Assembly: GCA_017443235.1 (NCBI GenBank)
Contig: JAFSOV010000008.1
Span: 1-44,457 of the forward strand
DNA: 44,457 nt
Direction of reading: 5' to 3'
Source of the DNA: Alphaproteobacteria bacterium
GTDB taxonomy: Bacteria; Pseudomonadota; Alphaproteobacteria; Rs-D84
Notes under the pieces: model-generated
What the model saw: the letters and a program-made list of their open reading frames with translations, nothing else
The model's database searches: none
Told to the model about the DNA's origin: nothing
Program-made: the position numbers and the translations under genes
Shown here: one piece after another, positions 34,313-41,406 of the stretch
Layout of the letters: each line of letters begins with the position of its first letter
Position numbering within the stretch: the stretch's first letter is position 1

Positions 34313-35557
34313 ATGCGAAAAATATTCAGCCTTTTATTTATTGCCATATTTATGTCTGGTTGTGCCGCAACGGTTGAATCGCGCATTGATTCGGTGCGTG
34401 CGGGTTATATGAACACATCTGTGGACGCAACCGATTTAGAAAATAAAAATAACCTTGATTTATTGATTACGGCGGACGCACTGTTTCACGCAGATGATGT
34501 GTCCGCGGCGGATGCCGCATATGAAATTTTTAACCGTAAAAACCCGGGCGTTGCCGACGGGGGTGACATTATGCGCGAAGCCGCATCTTTAACACTGGGT
34601 CCAAATGCAAACGATTATAAACCATATATGATGGATTCGCTGTTTGTGTCGTATTACCAATTGTGGGCGGCATTGGTGGACGGCCGATTGGATGATGCGC
34701 GCGTTATTATAAATCAATCTTATTCGCGCCAGTCCGATATGTCACGCGCATATGAAAAATTGATAGAATCGAATCAAAAATCAATCAGTGAAAATCTGGA
34801 ACTGGCGACCGAATTGCGGAACGAAAATTCTAAATGGACGGCATATCGGGATATTATGAATCCGGCATTGATGTATTTATCGGGCATATATTTCTTGAAC
34901 AATGGCGATTTTGGTGACGCAAAAATCTACCTTGCGCGGGCGAATGGTATGGTTCCGGAAAATTCTTTTATTGTTAAAGATTTGAAAAATGCAGAATTTG
35001 GAACAACGCCAAAAAACACAATTTGGGTATTTATCGAAGACGGATTTGCGCCAAAATTGACTGAACGGAGAATCAGTTTGCCGATTATTCACGGCGATGG
35101 TATTACAACGGTGACGGTGGCGACATCTGAACCGGTGTTTTCTGGTGATTATATGCGTATAGATAATGCCCAAGAATTGGCAAACGTTGATGCGATGTTT
35201 ATGACCGAATATGGCGAATACAGAATAAACGATGCACTGCGTGCGTTTGCATCGGCATCGGCGCGTGTGGCACTGCAAACAACGATGTATAATTCACGTT
35301 CTAACAAGGCACCATTGCTTGGTTTATTATCGACATTGTATTCTGAATTCACAAACAGTGCAGATGTCCGCACATGGGCGACATTGCCGAAAACTATATC
35401 TGTTTTGCGTATGCAGAATAACAAAACTGGCTTGATTGAACTTACTTCAAATGGTAAGGTGATAAAAAAGGTGTCTGTACCGACATATGGAAATTATTTG
35501 ATATATGTGCGCACAGTGCCAACGGGATACGATATTAAAACAATAAAATTAAAATAA
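34313..35557 (+). CDS. COG3014-like lipoprotein
   Basis: 414 residues. Lipobox with Cys17 (FMSGCAAT). The middle is helical with TPR-like character (ALMYLSGIYFLNNGDFGDAKIYLARANGM) followed by a strand-rich part (NTIWVFIEDGFAPKLTERRISLP) as in the uncharacterised COG3014 lipoproteins, which are often encoded beside LpoB-like proteins, as here. Its start is four bases after the coupling-protein stop (TAACGGTATG). Outer-membrane or periplasmic location expected. Function unknown. Confidence 0.78.
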   Translation: MRKIFSLLFIAIFMSGCAATVESRIDSVRAGYMNTSVDATDLENKNNLDLLITADALFHADDVSAADAAYEIFNRKNPGVADGGDIMREAASLTLGPNANDYKPYMMDSLFVSYYQLWAALVDGRLDDARVIINQSYSRQSDMSRAYEKLIESNQKSISENLELATELRNENSKWTAYRDIMNPALMYLSGIYFLNNGDFGDAKIYLARANGMVPENSFIVKDLKNAEFGTTPKNTIWVFIEDGFAPKLTERRISLPIIHGDGITTVTVATSEPVFSGDYMRIDNAQELANVDAMFMTEYGEYRINDALRAFASASARVALQTTMYNSRSNKAPLLGLLSTLYSEFTNSADVRTWATLPKTISVLRMQNNKTGLIELTSNGKVIKKVSVPTYGNYLIYVRTVPTGYDIKTIKLK

Positions 35558-35572
35558 ACAAAGGGGGAAATG

Positions 35573-36190
35573 ATGAAAAAAATTTTACCAATTGCAATGT
35601 GTGCGGTGTTGTGCGGGTGCGGCGAAACAACGGTTGTCGATTTGAACAATGAAAAAGAAGTCGCCGCAATGCAAAACGTTATGGAACTGGAATACCGTGA
35701 TTGGACGGCGACCGCGGAAAAGATGACCAAGTCTATGTTGGCCAGTTCCGCCTTTTCGCGTGTGAAAAATCCGGTAATTGCGATGGGCAATATCAAAAAC
35801 GATACAATGCAAAGATTTGATACAGATATTTTGACGAAAAAGATTCGCACAACGCTTATAAATTCCGGCCGTGCCCAGGTGACGACCAGTTTTGAAAACT
35901 TTGGCCCCGCCGAAGATGGCACAACATACGCGGTACGCGATACGCGCGGAAATGCGGAATACGACGCATCAACCATTGTGTCCACGGGGACATTGGTTGC
36001 GCCAAATATGTCACTGTCGGGAAAAATGTTGCAACGTAATTTGAAATTGCAATCAGGATGGTTTTCATCGGTTGATACGCGTGTAGAATATTACCTGCAA
36101 ATGACATTGACCGATGTTAAAACGGGTCTTGCGTTGTGGGAAGACGAACAACCGATTATCAAAGAAGGCGACCATGCACCAACATGGTAA
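35573..36190 (+). CDS. LpoB-like lipoprotein (penicillin-binding protein activator family)
   Basis: 205 residues from ATG 35573, five bases after GGGGG (ATG 35570 is too close). Lipobox VLCGC, Cys16. The mature domain follows the LpoB pattern: FSRVKNPVIAMGNIKNDTMQRFDTDIL, TLINSGRAQVTTSFE, then the strand YYLQMTLTDVKTGLALWEDEQPI near the end. LpoB activates PBP1b from the outer membrane in enterobacteria; more distant relatives accompany COG3014. Twelve bases after the COG3014-like gene, so one operon. Terminated by a hairpin at 36214-36240. Confidence 0.85.
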   Translation: MKKILPIAMCAVLCGCGETTVVDLNNEKEVAAMQNVMELEYRDWTATAEKMTKSMLASSAFSRVKNPVIAMGNIKNDTMQRFDTDILTKKIRTTLINSGRAQVTTSFENFGPAEDGTTYAVRDTRGNAEYDASTIVSTGTLVAPNMSLSGKMLQRNLKLQSGWFSSVDTRVEYYLQMTLTDVKTGLALWEDEQPIIKEGDHAPTW

Positions 36191-36213
36191 ATTGTGACAC
36201 GAATCCCATACTC

Positions 36214-36240
36214 ATACCCCCGATATGGGGGTATATTTTT
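36214..36240 (+). terminator. Terminator after the lipoprotein operon
   Basis: ATACCCCC-gatat-GGGGGTAT followed by ATTTTTT, directly before the VIT-family gene. Confidence 0.85.
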
Positions 36241-36246
36241 TGTGTT

Positions 36247-36735
36247 ATGAAAATAGAAAATTCTGTTTGGTCATCGTTGGTGTTGGGGATGCATGATGCA
36301 TTGGTTTCGACATTGGGATTGGTCGTTGGATTGTCGTTTGCGGACGCAACACAATATATAATCGTTTTAACCGGTCTAATCGCATCCGTTGCAGCGGGTC
36401 TTTCTATGATGGCGTCGGAATACCTGTCGCAAAAGGCGGGCGGAAATATGCGGGGGGCGTTTCGCCGTGGAATTATGACGGGCGCGGCATATGTATTTAC
36501 CGCCGCGATGTTATTGGTTCCGTTTTTGTTTATATCAAATACAATGATTGCGGTTATAATGACATACGTGGTCGCAACATCGATAATATTTTTCTTTAAT
36601 TATTTGAAATCTAAATTAAACGGGCAAAGATTTTGGCCGGCATTTTTTGAAATGATGATGGTCTGCTTTATCGTGACAATGGCATCATTTATCATCGGCG
36701 AAGGCGCCAAGGTGTTGTTTGGAATTAGCATATAG
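36247..36735 (+). CDS. VIT1/CCC1-family membrane protein
   Basis: 162 residues from ATG 36247 (MKIENSVWSSLVLGMHDALV). Five hydrophobic helices. The first two carry the family motifs: HDALVSTLGLVVGLSFA and ASVAAGLSMMASEYLSQKAGG, corresponding to the metal-path helix and the SxGxxMAxxEYxS motif. VIT1/CCC1 proteins move iron or manganese across membranes. The protein is shorter than plant VIT1 and lacks the cytoplasmic metal-binding domain as far as I can see. No good ribosome site is visible. Confidence 0.82.
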   Translation: MKIENSVWSSLVLGMHDALVSTLGLVVGLSFADATQYIIVLTGLIASVAAGLSMMASEYLSQKAGGNMRGAFRRGIMTGAAYVFTAAMLLVPFLFISNTMIAVIMTYVVATSIIFFFNYLKSKLNGQRFWPAFFEMMMVCFIVTMASFIIGEGAKVLFGISI

Positions 36736-36856
36736 TGGTTAGTCCGTCACGACCGCGGCGCGGTCATGCCGCGACGAGTGTTAGTGGTTAGTGACAAGTC
36801 CCCTTCTTATGAAGAAGGGGAGGGCCACCAGCGGTGGCGGGGTAGTTGCAAAACGG
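36736..36856. repeat. Intergenic repeats before RNA copy 2
   Basis: Contains two TTAGTGGTTAGT repeats (about 36733 and 36781), a small palindrome GACCGCGGCGCGGTC, and an inverse copy of the GCCACCGC/GGTGGC element (36814-36838) with its CCCTTC/GAAGGG outer arms. A diverged relative lies at about 37053-37100, on the other side of the RNA. No gene seen. Confidence 0.75.
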
Positions 36857-36875
36857 TTGCAATCGCAACCGTTTT
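36850..36875. promoter_or_regulatory. Perfect inverted repeat over the -35 box of RNA copy 2
   Basis: AAAACGGTTGC-aatc-GCAACCGTTTT, 11 base pairs, containing the TTGCAA -35 box at 36857-36862. It may be an operator; it could also act as a weak terminator for rightward or leftward RNA. Confidence 0.5.
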
Positions 36876-36885
36876 CAATTATAAT
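36857..36885 (+). promoter_or_regulatory. Promoter of structured RNA copy 2
   Basis: TTGCAA (36857-36862), 17 bases, TATAAT (36880-36885), the same boxes and spacing as for copy 1 although the spacer sequence is different. Confidence 0.8.
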
Positions 36886-36891
36886 ACATTT

Positions 36892-37050
36892 GCACGGGTG
36901 ACACCGTTGCGGGGTCCTGAAAAGCCCTATAACATAGAAAAAACTCCACCATTGGTTGGAGGGTTGCGAATATATTGAATAAGCGACACTGTTTCTATGT
37001 TACAGTTTTCAGGCCTCCAACCGTCAACCTGTCATTGACGGTATTTTTAT
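36892..37050 (+). ncRNA. Structured attenuator-like RNA, copy 2
   Basis: Same order as copy 1. 5' hairpin GCACGG/CCGTTGC (36892-36910); outer stem CCTGAAAA (36916-36923) with TTTTCAGG (37006-37013); inner stem TAACATAGAAA (36930-36940) with TTTCTATGTTA (36992-37002), 11 perfect pairs; A CTCCACC (36944-36950); B GGTTGGAGG (36954-36962); hairpin GTTGC/GCGAC with loop GAATATATTGAATAA; A' CCTCCAACC (37014-37022); terminator CCGTCAA/TTGACGG (37021-37041). The outer and inner stems differ from copy 1 on both strands, so pairing is preserved by double changes. The HTH gene at 37125 follows. Confidence 0.87.
37021..37050 (+). terminator. Intrinsic terminator of RNA copy 2
   Basis: CCGTCAA-cctgtca-TTGACGG then TATTTTTATT. 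Same stem as in copy 1 but a different loop. Its first two bases belong to A'. Confidence 0.85.
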
Positions 37051-37124
37051 TCCCCTTCGGTTTTGCTGAAGGGGGGGGACCGGCGGAGCCGGTGGGGTAG
37101 ATATAACAGCAAAGGAGGTAAAAA

Positions 37125-37343
37125 ATGGTAGTACTAATCGATGCAAAATACTTTGGTTCAATATTGCGAAAGGCAAGACGCGAAAACAAAATGAACACAA
37201 AAGATGTGGCAAAAATGTTTGGTGTGCGACGGCGTGAATTGCTACAGTACGAACACGGAACAAAGCCGATTTCAGAAAGTTTATTGATGTCTTTATTTTA
37301 CTATGGATTTTGTTTAAAACGTTGTAAAAAAAATTGTAATTGA
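37125..37343 (+). CDS. Small XRE-like HTH protein, paralogue of 5128-5355
   Basis: 72 residues. HTH pattern DVAKMFGVRRRELLQYEHG at about 27-45; N-terminal YFGSILRKARRENK and C-terminal FYYGFCLKRCKK shared with the paralogue. The basic, Cys-ending tail (RCKKNCN) is unusual for a DNA-binding protein. AAAGGAGG lies eight bases before ATG. RNA copy 2 and its terminator stand about 75 bases upstream, with a GAAGGGG/GGTGGGGTAG repeat relative in between. A terminator follows at 37344. Confidence 0.85.
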   Translation: MVVLIDAKYFGSILRKARRENKMNTKDVAKMFGVRRRELLQYEHGTKPISESLLMSLFYYGFCLKRCKKNCN

Positions 37344-37368
37344 AACCGCCCGCGAAATGCGGGCGGTT
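37344..37368. terminator. Bidirectional terminator
   Basis: AACCGCCCGC-gaaat-GCGGGCGGTT directly after the HTH stop and before the convergent fabZ end, followed by CACTAACCACTTACACT repeats. Confidence 0.75.
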
Positions 37369-37397
37369 CACTAACCACTTACACTATCCACTAATGA

Positions 37398-37838
37398 CTA
37401 GATCTGTGGGTCATTGTCCAACATTGCGGAAAATGTTGCGCATGCGACGCGACGACCGTTCACAAATGCGGTGCCATTGAATTTGTGCATTTTCATTTTT
37501 GCGCCGATTTCTTCGATATGTAATTCCAATGTATCGCCCGGTACAACCATGTGTGTAAATTTGGCATTTTCAATCGTCACAAAGTATCCCAATGCACGTC
37601 CGCCATTATTACCAATTGCGTTCAAAACCGTAAAACACGCGGTTTGGGCCAATGCCTCTACAATCAAGACACCCGGCATAATCGGCTTTGCCGGGAAATG
37701 TCCCGCACACCAAAATTCATTATCGCGCACGTATTTAATTCCCACCGCGGTTTTGTCCGTAAATTCGCGAATTTCATCAACCAGGCGCATATCGCCACGA
37801 TGCGGAATAACGCTTTCTATTCCTTTGCTGTCAATCAT
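37398..37838 (-). CDS. fabZ: 3-hydroxyacyl-ACP dehydratase FabZ
   Basis: 146 residues, a hot-dog fold enzyme that dehydrates 3-hydroxyacyl-ACP in fatty-acid synthesis. The signature GHFPAKPIMPGVLIVEALAQ holds the catalytic His47 and Glu61. In many proteobacteria fabZ follows lpxD, as here, 12 bases on, to balance fatty acid and lipid A synthesis; lpxA, usually next, is absent. Confidence 0.96.
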   Translation of the reverse strand: MIDSKGIESVIPHRGDMRLVDEIREFTDKTAVGIKYVRDNEFWCAGHFPAKPIMPGVLIVEALAQTACFTVLNAIGNNGGRALGYFVTIENAKFTHMVVPGDTLELHIEEIGAKMKMHKFNGTAFVNGRRVACATFSAMLDNDPQI

Positions 37839-37850
37839 ATCATTGCCCTT

Positions 37851-38897
37851 TTAATCGTTATTTACGTGTTTTTTAATCCATGCATAGTGACGCAGGAATT
37901 CCGTTCCGGGTCCCGCCGGATAACCCATATGTTTTGCACCGTCCGGCACATCGCGGAAAACACCGCTATTTGCGCCAACCTCGGCATCATTTCCAATTTT
38001 AACCCCGTTTGCAATGCCCACGTGTCCGGCCAATAATGCACGGTCACCAATCTTGACCCCACCGGCAATACCAACACCGGACGCCAAAAAACATTCGCGC
38101 CCAATAACCACCCCATGCGCAATTTGGCACAGGTTGTCAATCTTGGTTCCGTCGCCAATCATTGTATCGGTTAATGTCCCACGATCGATACAGGAATTTG
38201 CGCCCACCGACACGCGGTCACCCAACACAACGCGCCCAACGTGTGGAATAAATACATTGTGGCCGTCTTGACGGGTATAACCAAACCCATCTTTACCAAT
38301 AGATGCGCCGTTGTGAATGACGCAATCCGCGCCAATGGTCGCGTTTTCAATATGTGCGCCCGAATGAATAACCGTGCCGCGCCCAATTGTGACATTGCGC
38401 CCGATATACACATTTGGGTATATCTTGACATCGGGTTCAATTACCGTGCCACGTTCAATGGTTGCAAATTGCCCGACATAGACGCTGCGCCGATTGCGAA
38501 AAAATACGCCACGTTCGATATGTGCGTCCGGTGATATGCCACGGCGTGGCGGTTCGCGATAAATCTCGCCCAGAACCTTAACGATTTCGCCGCGGGGACT
38601 GGCACACACCAGAAGTGTTGCACCCGCGGGCGCGTGGGATACCATTTCCGGCTGAACCAAGATTACCGACGCGCGCGTATTTTCCAAAACGGATACCGGC
38701 AATATCTTGAATGCATTGCTGTTTTGTTCGGTGGAATAGAACGCAATATCACCGGGGCGTGCATCTGCGATTGGTGAAACCCCCTTTACAATCGTATTCG
38801 CGTTTCCACGCAGTTCCAGGCCAAATTTTTTGGCCAATTCACCGGCGGTCATTTTGACCGCTTTTGGTTTTAATAAAAAATCAATTATTTTCGACAT
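37851..38897 (-). CDS. lpxD: UDP-3-O-(3-hydroxyacyl)glucosamine N-acyltransferase LpxD
   Basis: 348 residues from ATG 38897 ([16 protein letters not shown]); an upstream ATG at 38945 would extend through the -10 box. N-terminal uridine-binding domain (about 15-105), then a left-handed beta helix of hexapeptide repeats ([26 protein letters not shown] ...) with the catalytic-His region [18 protein letters not shown], and a C-terminal helix. It adds the N-linked acyl chain in lipid A synthesis. The operon order skp-lpxD-fabZ is conserved, but an RNA/HTH cassette has been inserted after skp. Confidence 0.96.
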   Translation of the reverse strand: MSKIIDFLLKPKAVKMTAGELAKKFGLELRGNANTIVKGVSPIADARPGDIAFYSTEQNSNAFKILPVSVLENTRASVILVQPEMVSHAPAGATLLVCASPRGEIVKVLGEIYREPPRRGISPDAHIERGVFFRNRRSVYVGQFATIERGTVIEPDVKIYPNVYIGRNVTIGRGTVIHSGAHIENATIGADCVIHNGASIGKDGFGYTRQDGHNVFIPHVGRVVLGDRVSVGANSCIDRGTLTDTMIGDGTKIDNLCQIAHGVVIGRECFLASGVGIAGGVKIGDRALLAGHVGIANGVKIGNDAEVGANSGVFRDVPDGAKHMGYPAGPGTEFLRHYAWIKKHVNND

Positions 38898-38903
38898 ATC
38901 GGC

Positions 38904-38909
38904 ATTATA
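38904..38909 (-). promoter_or_regulatory. -10 box abutting the lpxD start codon
   Basis: TATAAT on the minus strand, six bases before the ATG at 38897. The -35 region is only T-rich. It predicts a leaderless lpxD transcript. A promoter here would fit separation of lpxD from skp by the inserted cassette. Confidence 0.55.
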
Positions 38910-38951
38910 GCGTAAAAAAAACAAAAGGAAAGGGGAAATTGGCAAACGACT

Positions 38952-39188
38952 TTATTTGTAGTCTTCATAATCTGATACGCGCAATTTATACAACGTGCGC
39001 CCTGTGGTGCACATAAACATAATAAGTTGGTACACGGTCGGTTTTATTTCACCAGATTTTAATTTATAAAGATGTTCAGGGGTTAAATTAAATATATCAC
39101 TTAAAACCCATGTGGGACAATTTGATTCTTTAATAATGTCACAAATTTCACGCCCCAGTGCCACATTTCTTTGTTGCAATTCTGTCAT
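38952..39188 (-). CDS. Small HTH protein behind RNA copy 4
   Basis: 78 residues from ATG 39188, seven bases after AAAGGA; longer in-frame starts lie inside the RNA and its terminator. The pattern WVLSDIFNLTPEHLYKLKSGEIKPT (about 27-51) is an XRE-like HTH, aligning with VAKMFSISVRQLHKYEQG of the other two. The rest differs, so it is a distant relative. It lies between skp and lpxD on the same strand, directly downstream of RNA copy 4. Confidence 0.82.
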   Translation of the reverse strand: MTELQQRNVALGREICDIIKESNCPTWVLSDIFNLTPEHLYKLKSGEIKPTVYQLIMFMCTTGRTLYKLRVSDYEDYK

Positions 39189-39204
39189 TTTGATTTTCCT
39201 TTGG

Positions 39205-39384
39205 TAAAAAAAGAAAACCATCTTTGAAAATTCAAGGATGGCAGGAGGGTAAGAACTACCTAAACTAAATAGTACGGTGTATTCTTTATATTCCACCGAC
39301 CTCCTGCCGGTGGCAGAAGGTTTAACGTCCGCGCAGACGAGTTTAGGATGGTTCTTACACCACCAGTATGGCAACCGCCACACC
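39205..39384 (-). ncRNA. Structured attenuator-like RNA, copy 4
   Basis: Minus strand. 5' hairpin TGGC/GCCA; outer stem GTAAGAA (39358-39352) with TTCTTAC (39255-39249); inner stem CCTAAAC (39347-39341) with GTTTAGG (39265-39259); extra hairpin CGTC/GACG (39339-39326); A CCTTCTGCC (39320-39312); B GGCAGGAGG (39308-39300); hairpin CGGTG/CACCG (39298-39275) with loop GAATATAAAGAATA; A' CCTCCTGCC (39248-39240); terminator CCATC/GATGG (39241-39218) with T-run. A, B and A' are all changed relative to the other copies, yet B still pairs nine for nine with A' and, with one G-U, with A. Downstream gene: HTH at 38952-39188. Confidence 0.85.
39206..39241 (-). terminator. Intrinsic terminator of RNA copy 4
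   Basis: CCATCCTTGA...TCAAAGATGG followed by TTTTCTTTTTT on the minus strand. Its stem sequence is unrelated to that of copies 1 and 2, but it too starts with the last CC of segment A'. Confidence 0.82.
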
Positions 39385-39390
39385 ACACAC

Positions 39391-39419
39391 ATTATAAATG
39401 CATAATCTATGATTTTCAA
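39391..39419 (-). promoter_or_regulatory. Promoter of structured RNA copy 4
   Basis: Minus strand TTGAAA (39419-39414), 17 bases, TATAAT (39396-39391). Predicted start about 39384. Confidence 0.8.
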
Positions 39420-39449
39420 TATATAAAATATGTTGGAATTTGCGAATAC

Positions 39450-39477
39450 AAAAACGGATGCGAATGCATCCGTTTTT
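39450..39477. terminator. Terminator after skp
   Basis: AAAAACGGATGC-gaat-GCATCCGTTTTT, perfect 12-pair hairpin with A/T tails. It isolates skp from the RNA/HTH cassette. CACTAACCACTTACACT repeats lie beside it. Confidence 0.85.
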
Positions 39478-39510
39478 ACTAACCACTTACACTATCCACT
39501 GACACTAATG

Positions 39511-40173
39511 TTAAAAACCTTTTGGTGTTTCCATTTTCACAGAAGAAACTTTTTTATTCAAAGATTTAATAACATCGTCTGTGATATCCAAATTTGCAAC
39601 ATTTGCACCCGTGCGTGCGAAACGCCCATCAATAACCAAAGACAAATTCTTTTTTGTGATGATTGCTTCGATAATCGGGTCTAAATGATTTTCTTGGATT
39701 TTCGCCAAAGCACGTTGGAAAGATGCATCAATAGATTGCGCACGTTCCGTCAAATCACGTTGCAATTTTGTGACCTTGCCTTGGTATTCAACAACGCGGC
39801 GTTGCAAAGCCTCACGCGAAAGCACATCTTGGGATTTTTCGATTTCGGCCTTTTCTTTTTCCAACGCCTTTTGCTGTTTTTCTAATTCACTGCGCAGTTT
39901 GTTTTCATAGTTTTCTTTTTGTTTGCGCAAATCTTGCAAAGCGTTTGCATCCGATTGAATCGCATCCATACGAACAACGGCGATACGCAAATCTGCGCCA
40001 CTGGCGGCATCAGATGACACTTCGCTTATTGCGGTATCTGCACTAATGGTTTTATCACTGCAACCGCGCAGGGCAAAAATGCCGACCAATGCAACCGCAA
40101 TCACGACCGCGGCAACAATGCCGTATTTAACATAGTTTGTTGTTGGTTTATTTGTCTTTTTTGTTTCTACCAT
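39511..40173 (-). CDS. Skp/OmpH-family periplasmic chaperone, membrane-anchored
   Basis: 220 residues from ATG 40173 (AAAAGGA seven bases upstream; ATG 40182 overlaps that site). Skp binds unfolded outer-membrane proteins. Residues about 60-215 fit the family: a short strand (LRIAVVRMDAIQSDANAL), a long coiled coil (KQKENYENKLRSELEKQQKALE... to about 150) and a C-terminal strand pair (NLSLVIDGRFARTGANVANLDITDDVI). The N-terminus is a longer segment with helix YGIVAAVVIAVALVGIFALRG followed by Cys; it may be an uncleaved anchor or an atypical lipobox (ALRGC). It is encoded upstream of lpxD, as usual. Confidence 0.87.
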   Translation of the reverse strand: MVETKKTNKPTTNYVKYGIVAAVVIAVALVGIFALRGCSDKTISADTAISEVSSDAASGADLRIAVVRMDAIQSDANALQDLRKQKENYENKLRSELEKQQKALEKEKAEIEKSQDVLSREALQRRVVEYQGKVTKLQRDLTERAQSIDASFQRALAKIQENHLDPIIEAIITKKNLSLVIDGRFARTGANVANLDITDDVIKSLNKKVSSVKMETPKGF

Positions 40174-40254
40174 GGTTTCCATCCTTTTGTTTTTTTGTTG
40201 ACGGGTTCACTATAGCAATAATTTTTATAAAATAAAAGGGAAAGTTATCGATTT

Positions 40255-40929
40255 TTATCGAACCGGTGAAATGCGTAATTCAACCCGCCGATTGGTCAGG
40301 CGTCCCCATTCGTCTTGGGCGGCAATTGGCCGTGCCGCGCCACGTCCAACAATGAACATACGCGCGGGTTTTATCCCGTGACGTGCAAAATATACCGCCG
40401 TGCGTTCCGCCATATCGGTGGACAATGCGCGTGCCGCGTTTGCATCACGCATAGAATCGGTATAACCGGCAACCTCGATAAATGTTGCATCATATCTTTT
40501 TAATATCTTGGCGATGGTATTCAAATTTTCATCACCGATTGATGAAATTTCCGGTGCGTTCAATTCCATAATGGCGTCACGAACCATAATCACCAAAACA
40601 TCCGTCCCGACACGTTGCACCGAAAGACCGGGCCGCCGCAATGCGTCATAAAGTGCCGTTTCCAATTCCGTCATATAACCCAAACACATTGCCGTTTCAT
40701 TCAGTGTTTTATCACCATATTCTAATTCCGGATTTAGAATGGTGGCATTCGCGACCGTGCGACCGCCATCGCCCAAGAATATCGGTTTCTTGGCCGTACG
40801 TGAAACATCGTTCATGTCTGTAAATGTTGCACCATAAAGGTAATTTTTCCATGTTTCACGTTCGGGACTAACATACGATGCGCACCCGGCCAAAATCGCA
40901 ATAAAAAATCCAATCAGTAATTTCTTCAT
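40255..40929 (-). CDS. OmpA-family lipoprotein
   Basis: 224 residues. Lipobox with Cys16 (AILAGCAS). The C-terminal half (about 110-220) is an OmpA-like peptidoglycan-binding domain: IEVAGYTDSMRDANAARALSTDMAERTAVYF and GRGAARPIAAQDEWGRLTNRRVELRI, where the NRRVE Arg and the Asp of AGYTDS are typical diaminopimelate-binding residues. Start one base after the pilin stop, with TAAGG as ribosome site, so it is coupled to the pilin gene. Likely links the outer membrane or a pilus to peptidoglycan. Confidence 0.9.
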   Translation of the reverse strand: MKKLLIGFFIAILAGCASYVSPERETWKNYLYGATFTDMNDVSRTAKKPIFLGDGGRTVANATILNPELEYGDKTLNETAMCLGYMTELETALYDALRRPGLSVQRVGTDVLVIMVRDAIMELNAPEISSIGDENLNTIAKILKRYDATFIEVAGYTDSMRDANAARALSTDMAERTAVYFARHGIKPARMFIVGRGAARPIAAQDEWGRLTNRRVELRISPVR

Positions 40930-40930
40930 A

Positions 40931-41386
40931 TTACCTTACTATAAAAGATATATCGTTTTCGGCCCCACCAAAGCATGCCGCAGAATTATCCAACCGATAA
41001 CCGTTCACGAACATATCGGCCGCCCAATTTGGTAATGCCGTTGCAAAGAATTCGCATTCGCCGCGCGAAAGCCCGTGCAGGTCAATTGAAAAACTGGTGA
41101 CGTCAACGCCAACATTTATCGCCCAAGATTTCCCAATGGGTGCTTTATCGGTTTTTAATGCGCCGGCCTTGACCAAATAATCAACCGACACCCCTGTATA
41201 ATCGCCGCGCATTTCCATCAACAGTTTTGTGTTTTTTGCAACCTCGCGCAATTCGGCGGACGCAATAGTGTTTTTTTGATTATGGCGAATGGAATTATAT
41301 ATGCCAACGGCACTGGCCGTCATAACGGCGGTTATGGCCAAAACACCGATAATTTCAATCAAAGAACGTCCCGATTCGTTTTTCAT
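40931..41386 (-). CDS. Type IVb-like pilin (PilS type)
   Basis: 151 residues. Short prepilin leader MKNESG, cleavage before R7, Glu11 at +5 (G-RSLIEIIGVLAITAVMTASAV), followed by the amphipathic alpha-1 helix and a globular domain. A C-terminal Cys pair (GECEFF and AACFGG) should form the D-region disulfide typical of type IV pilins. Resembles PilS-like major pilins. GGGGGG seven bases upstream. It lies 20 bases behind dnaX and one base before the OmpA-like lipoprotein, an unusual place for a pilin. No pilus assembly ATPase or prepilin peptidase is in the window. Confidence 0.85.
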   Translation of the reverse strand: MKNESGRSLIEIIGVLAITAVMTASAVGIYNSIRHNQKNTIASAELREVAKNTKLLMEMRGDYTGVSVDYLVKAGALKTDKAPIGKSWAINVGVDVTSFSIDLHGLSRGECEFFATALPNWAADMFVNGYRLDNSAACFGGAENDISFIVR

Positions 41387-41406
41387 TTCATCCCCCCAGT
41401 ATGTTT

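Noticed and set aside
36892-37050. Structured RNA as a T-box, SAM, TPP, cobalamin or other well-known riboswitch
   Set aside because: None of the hallmark sequences of these classes (such as the T-box bulge or B12 box) is present, and the downstream genes do not fit.
39189-39419. N-terminal extension of the HTH protein at 38952
   Set aside because: The extension would run through RNA copy 4 and its terminator, and the ATG at 39188 has a proper ribosome site.
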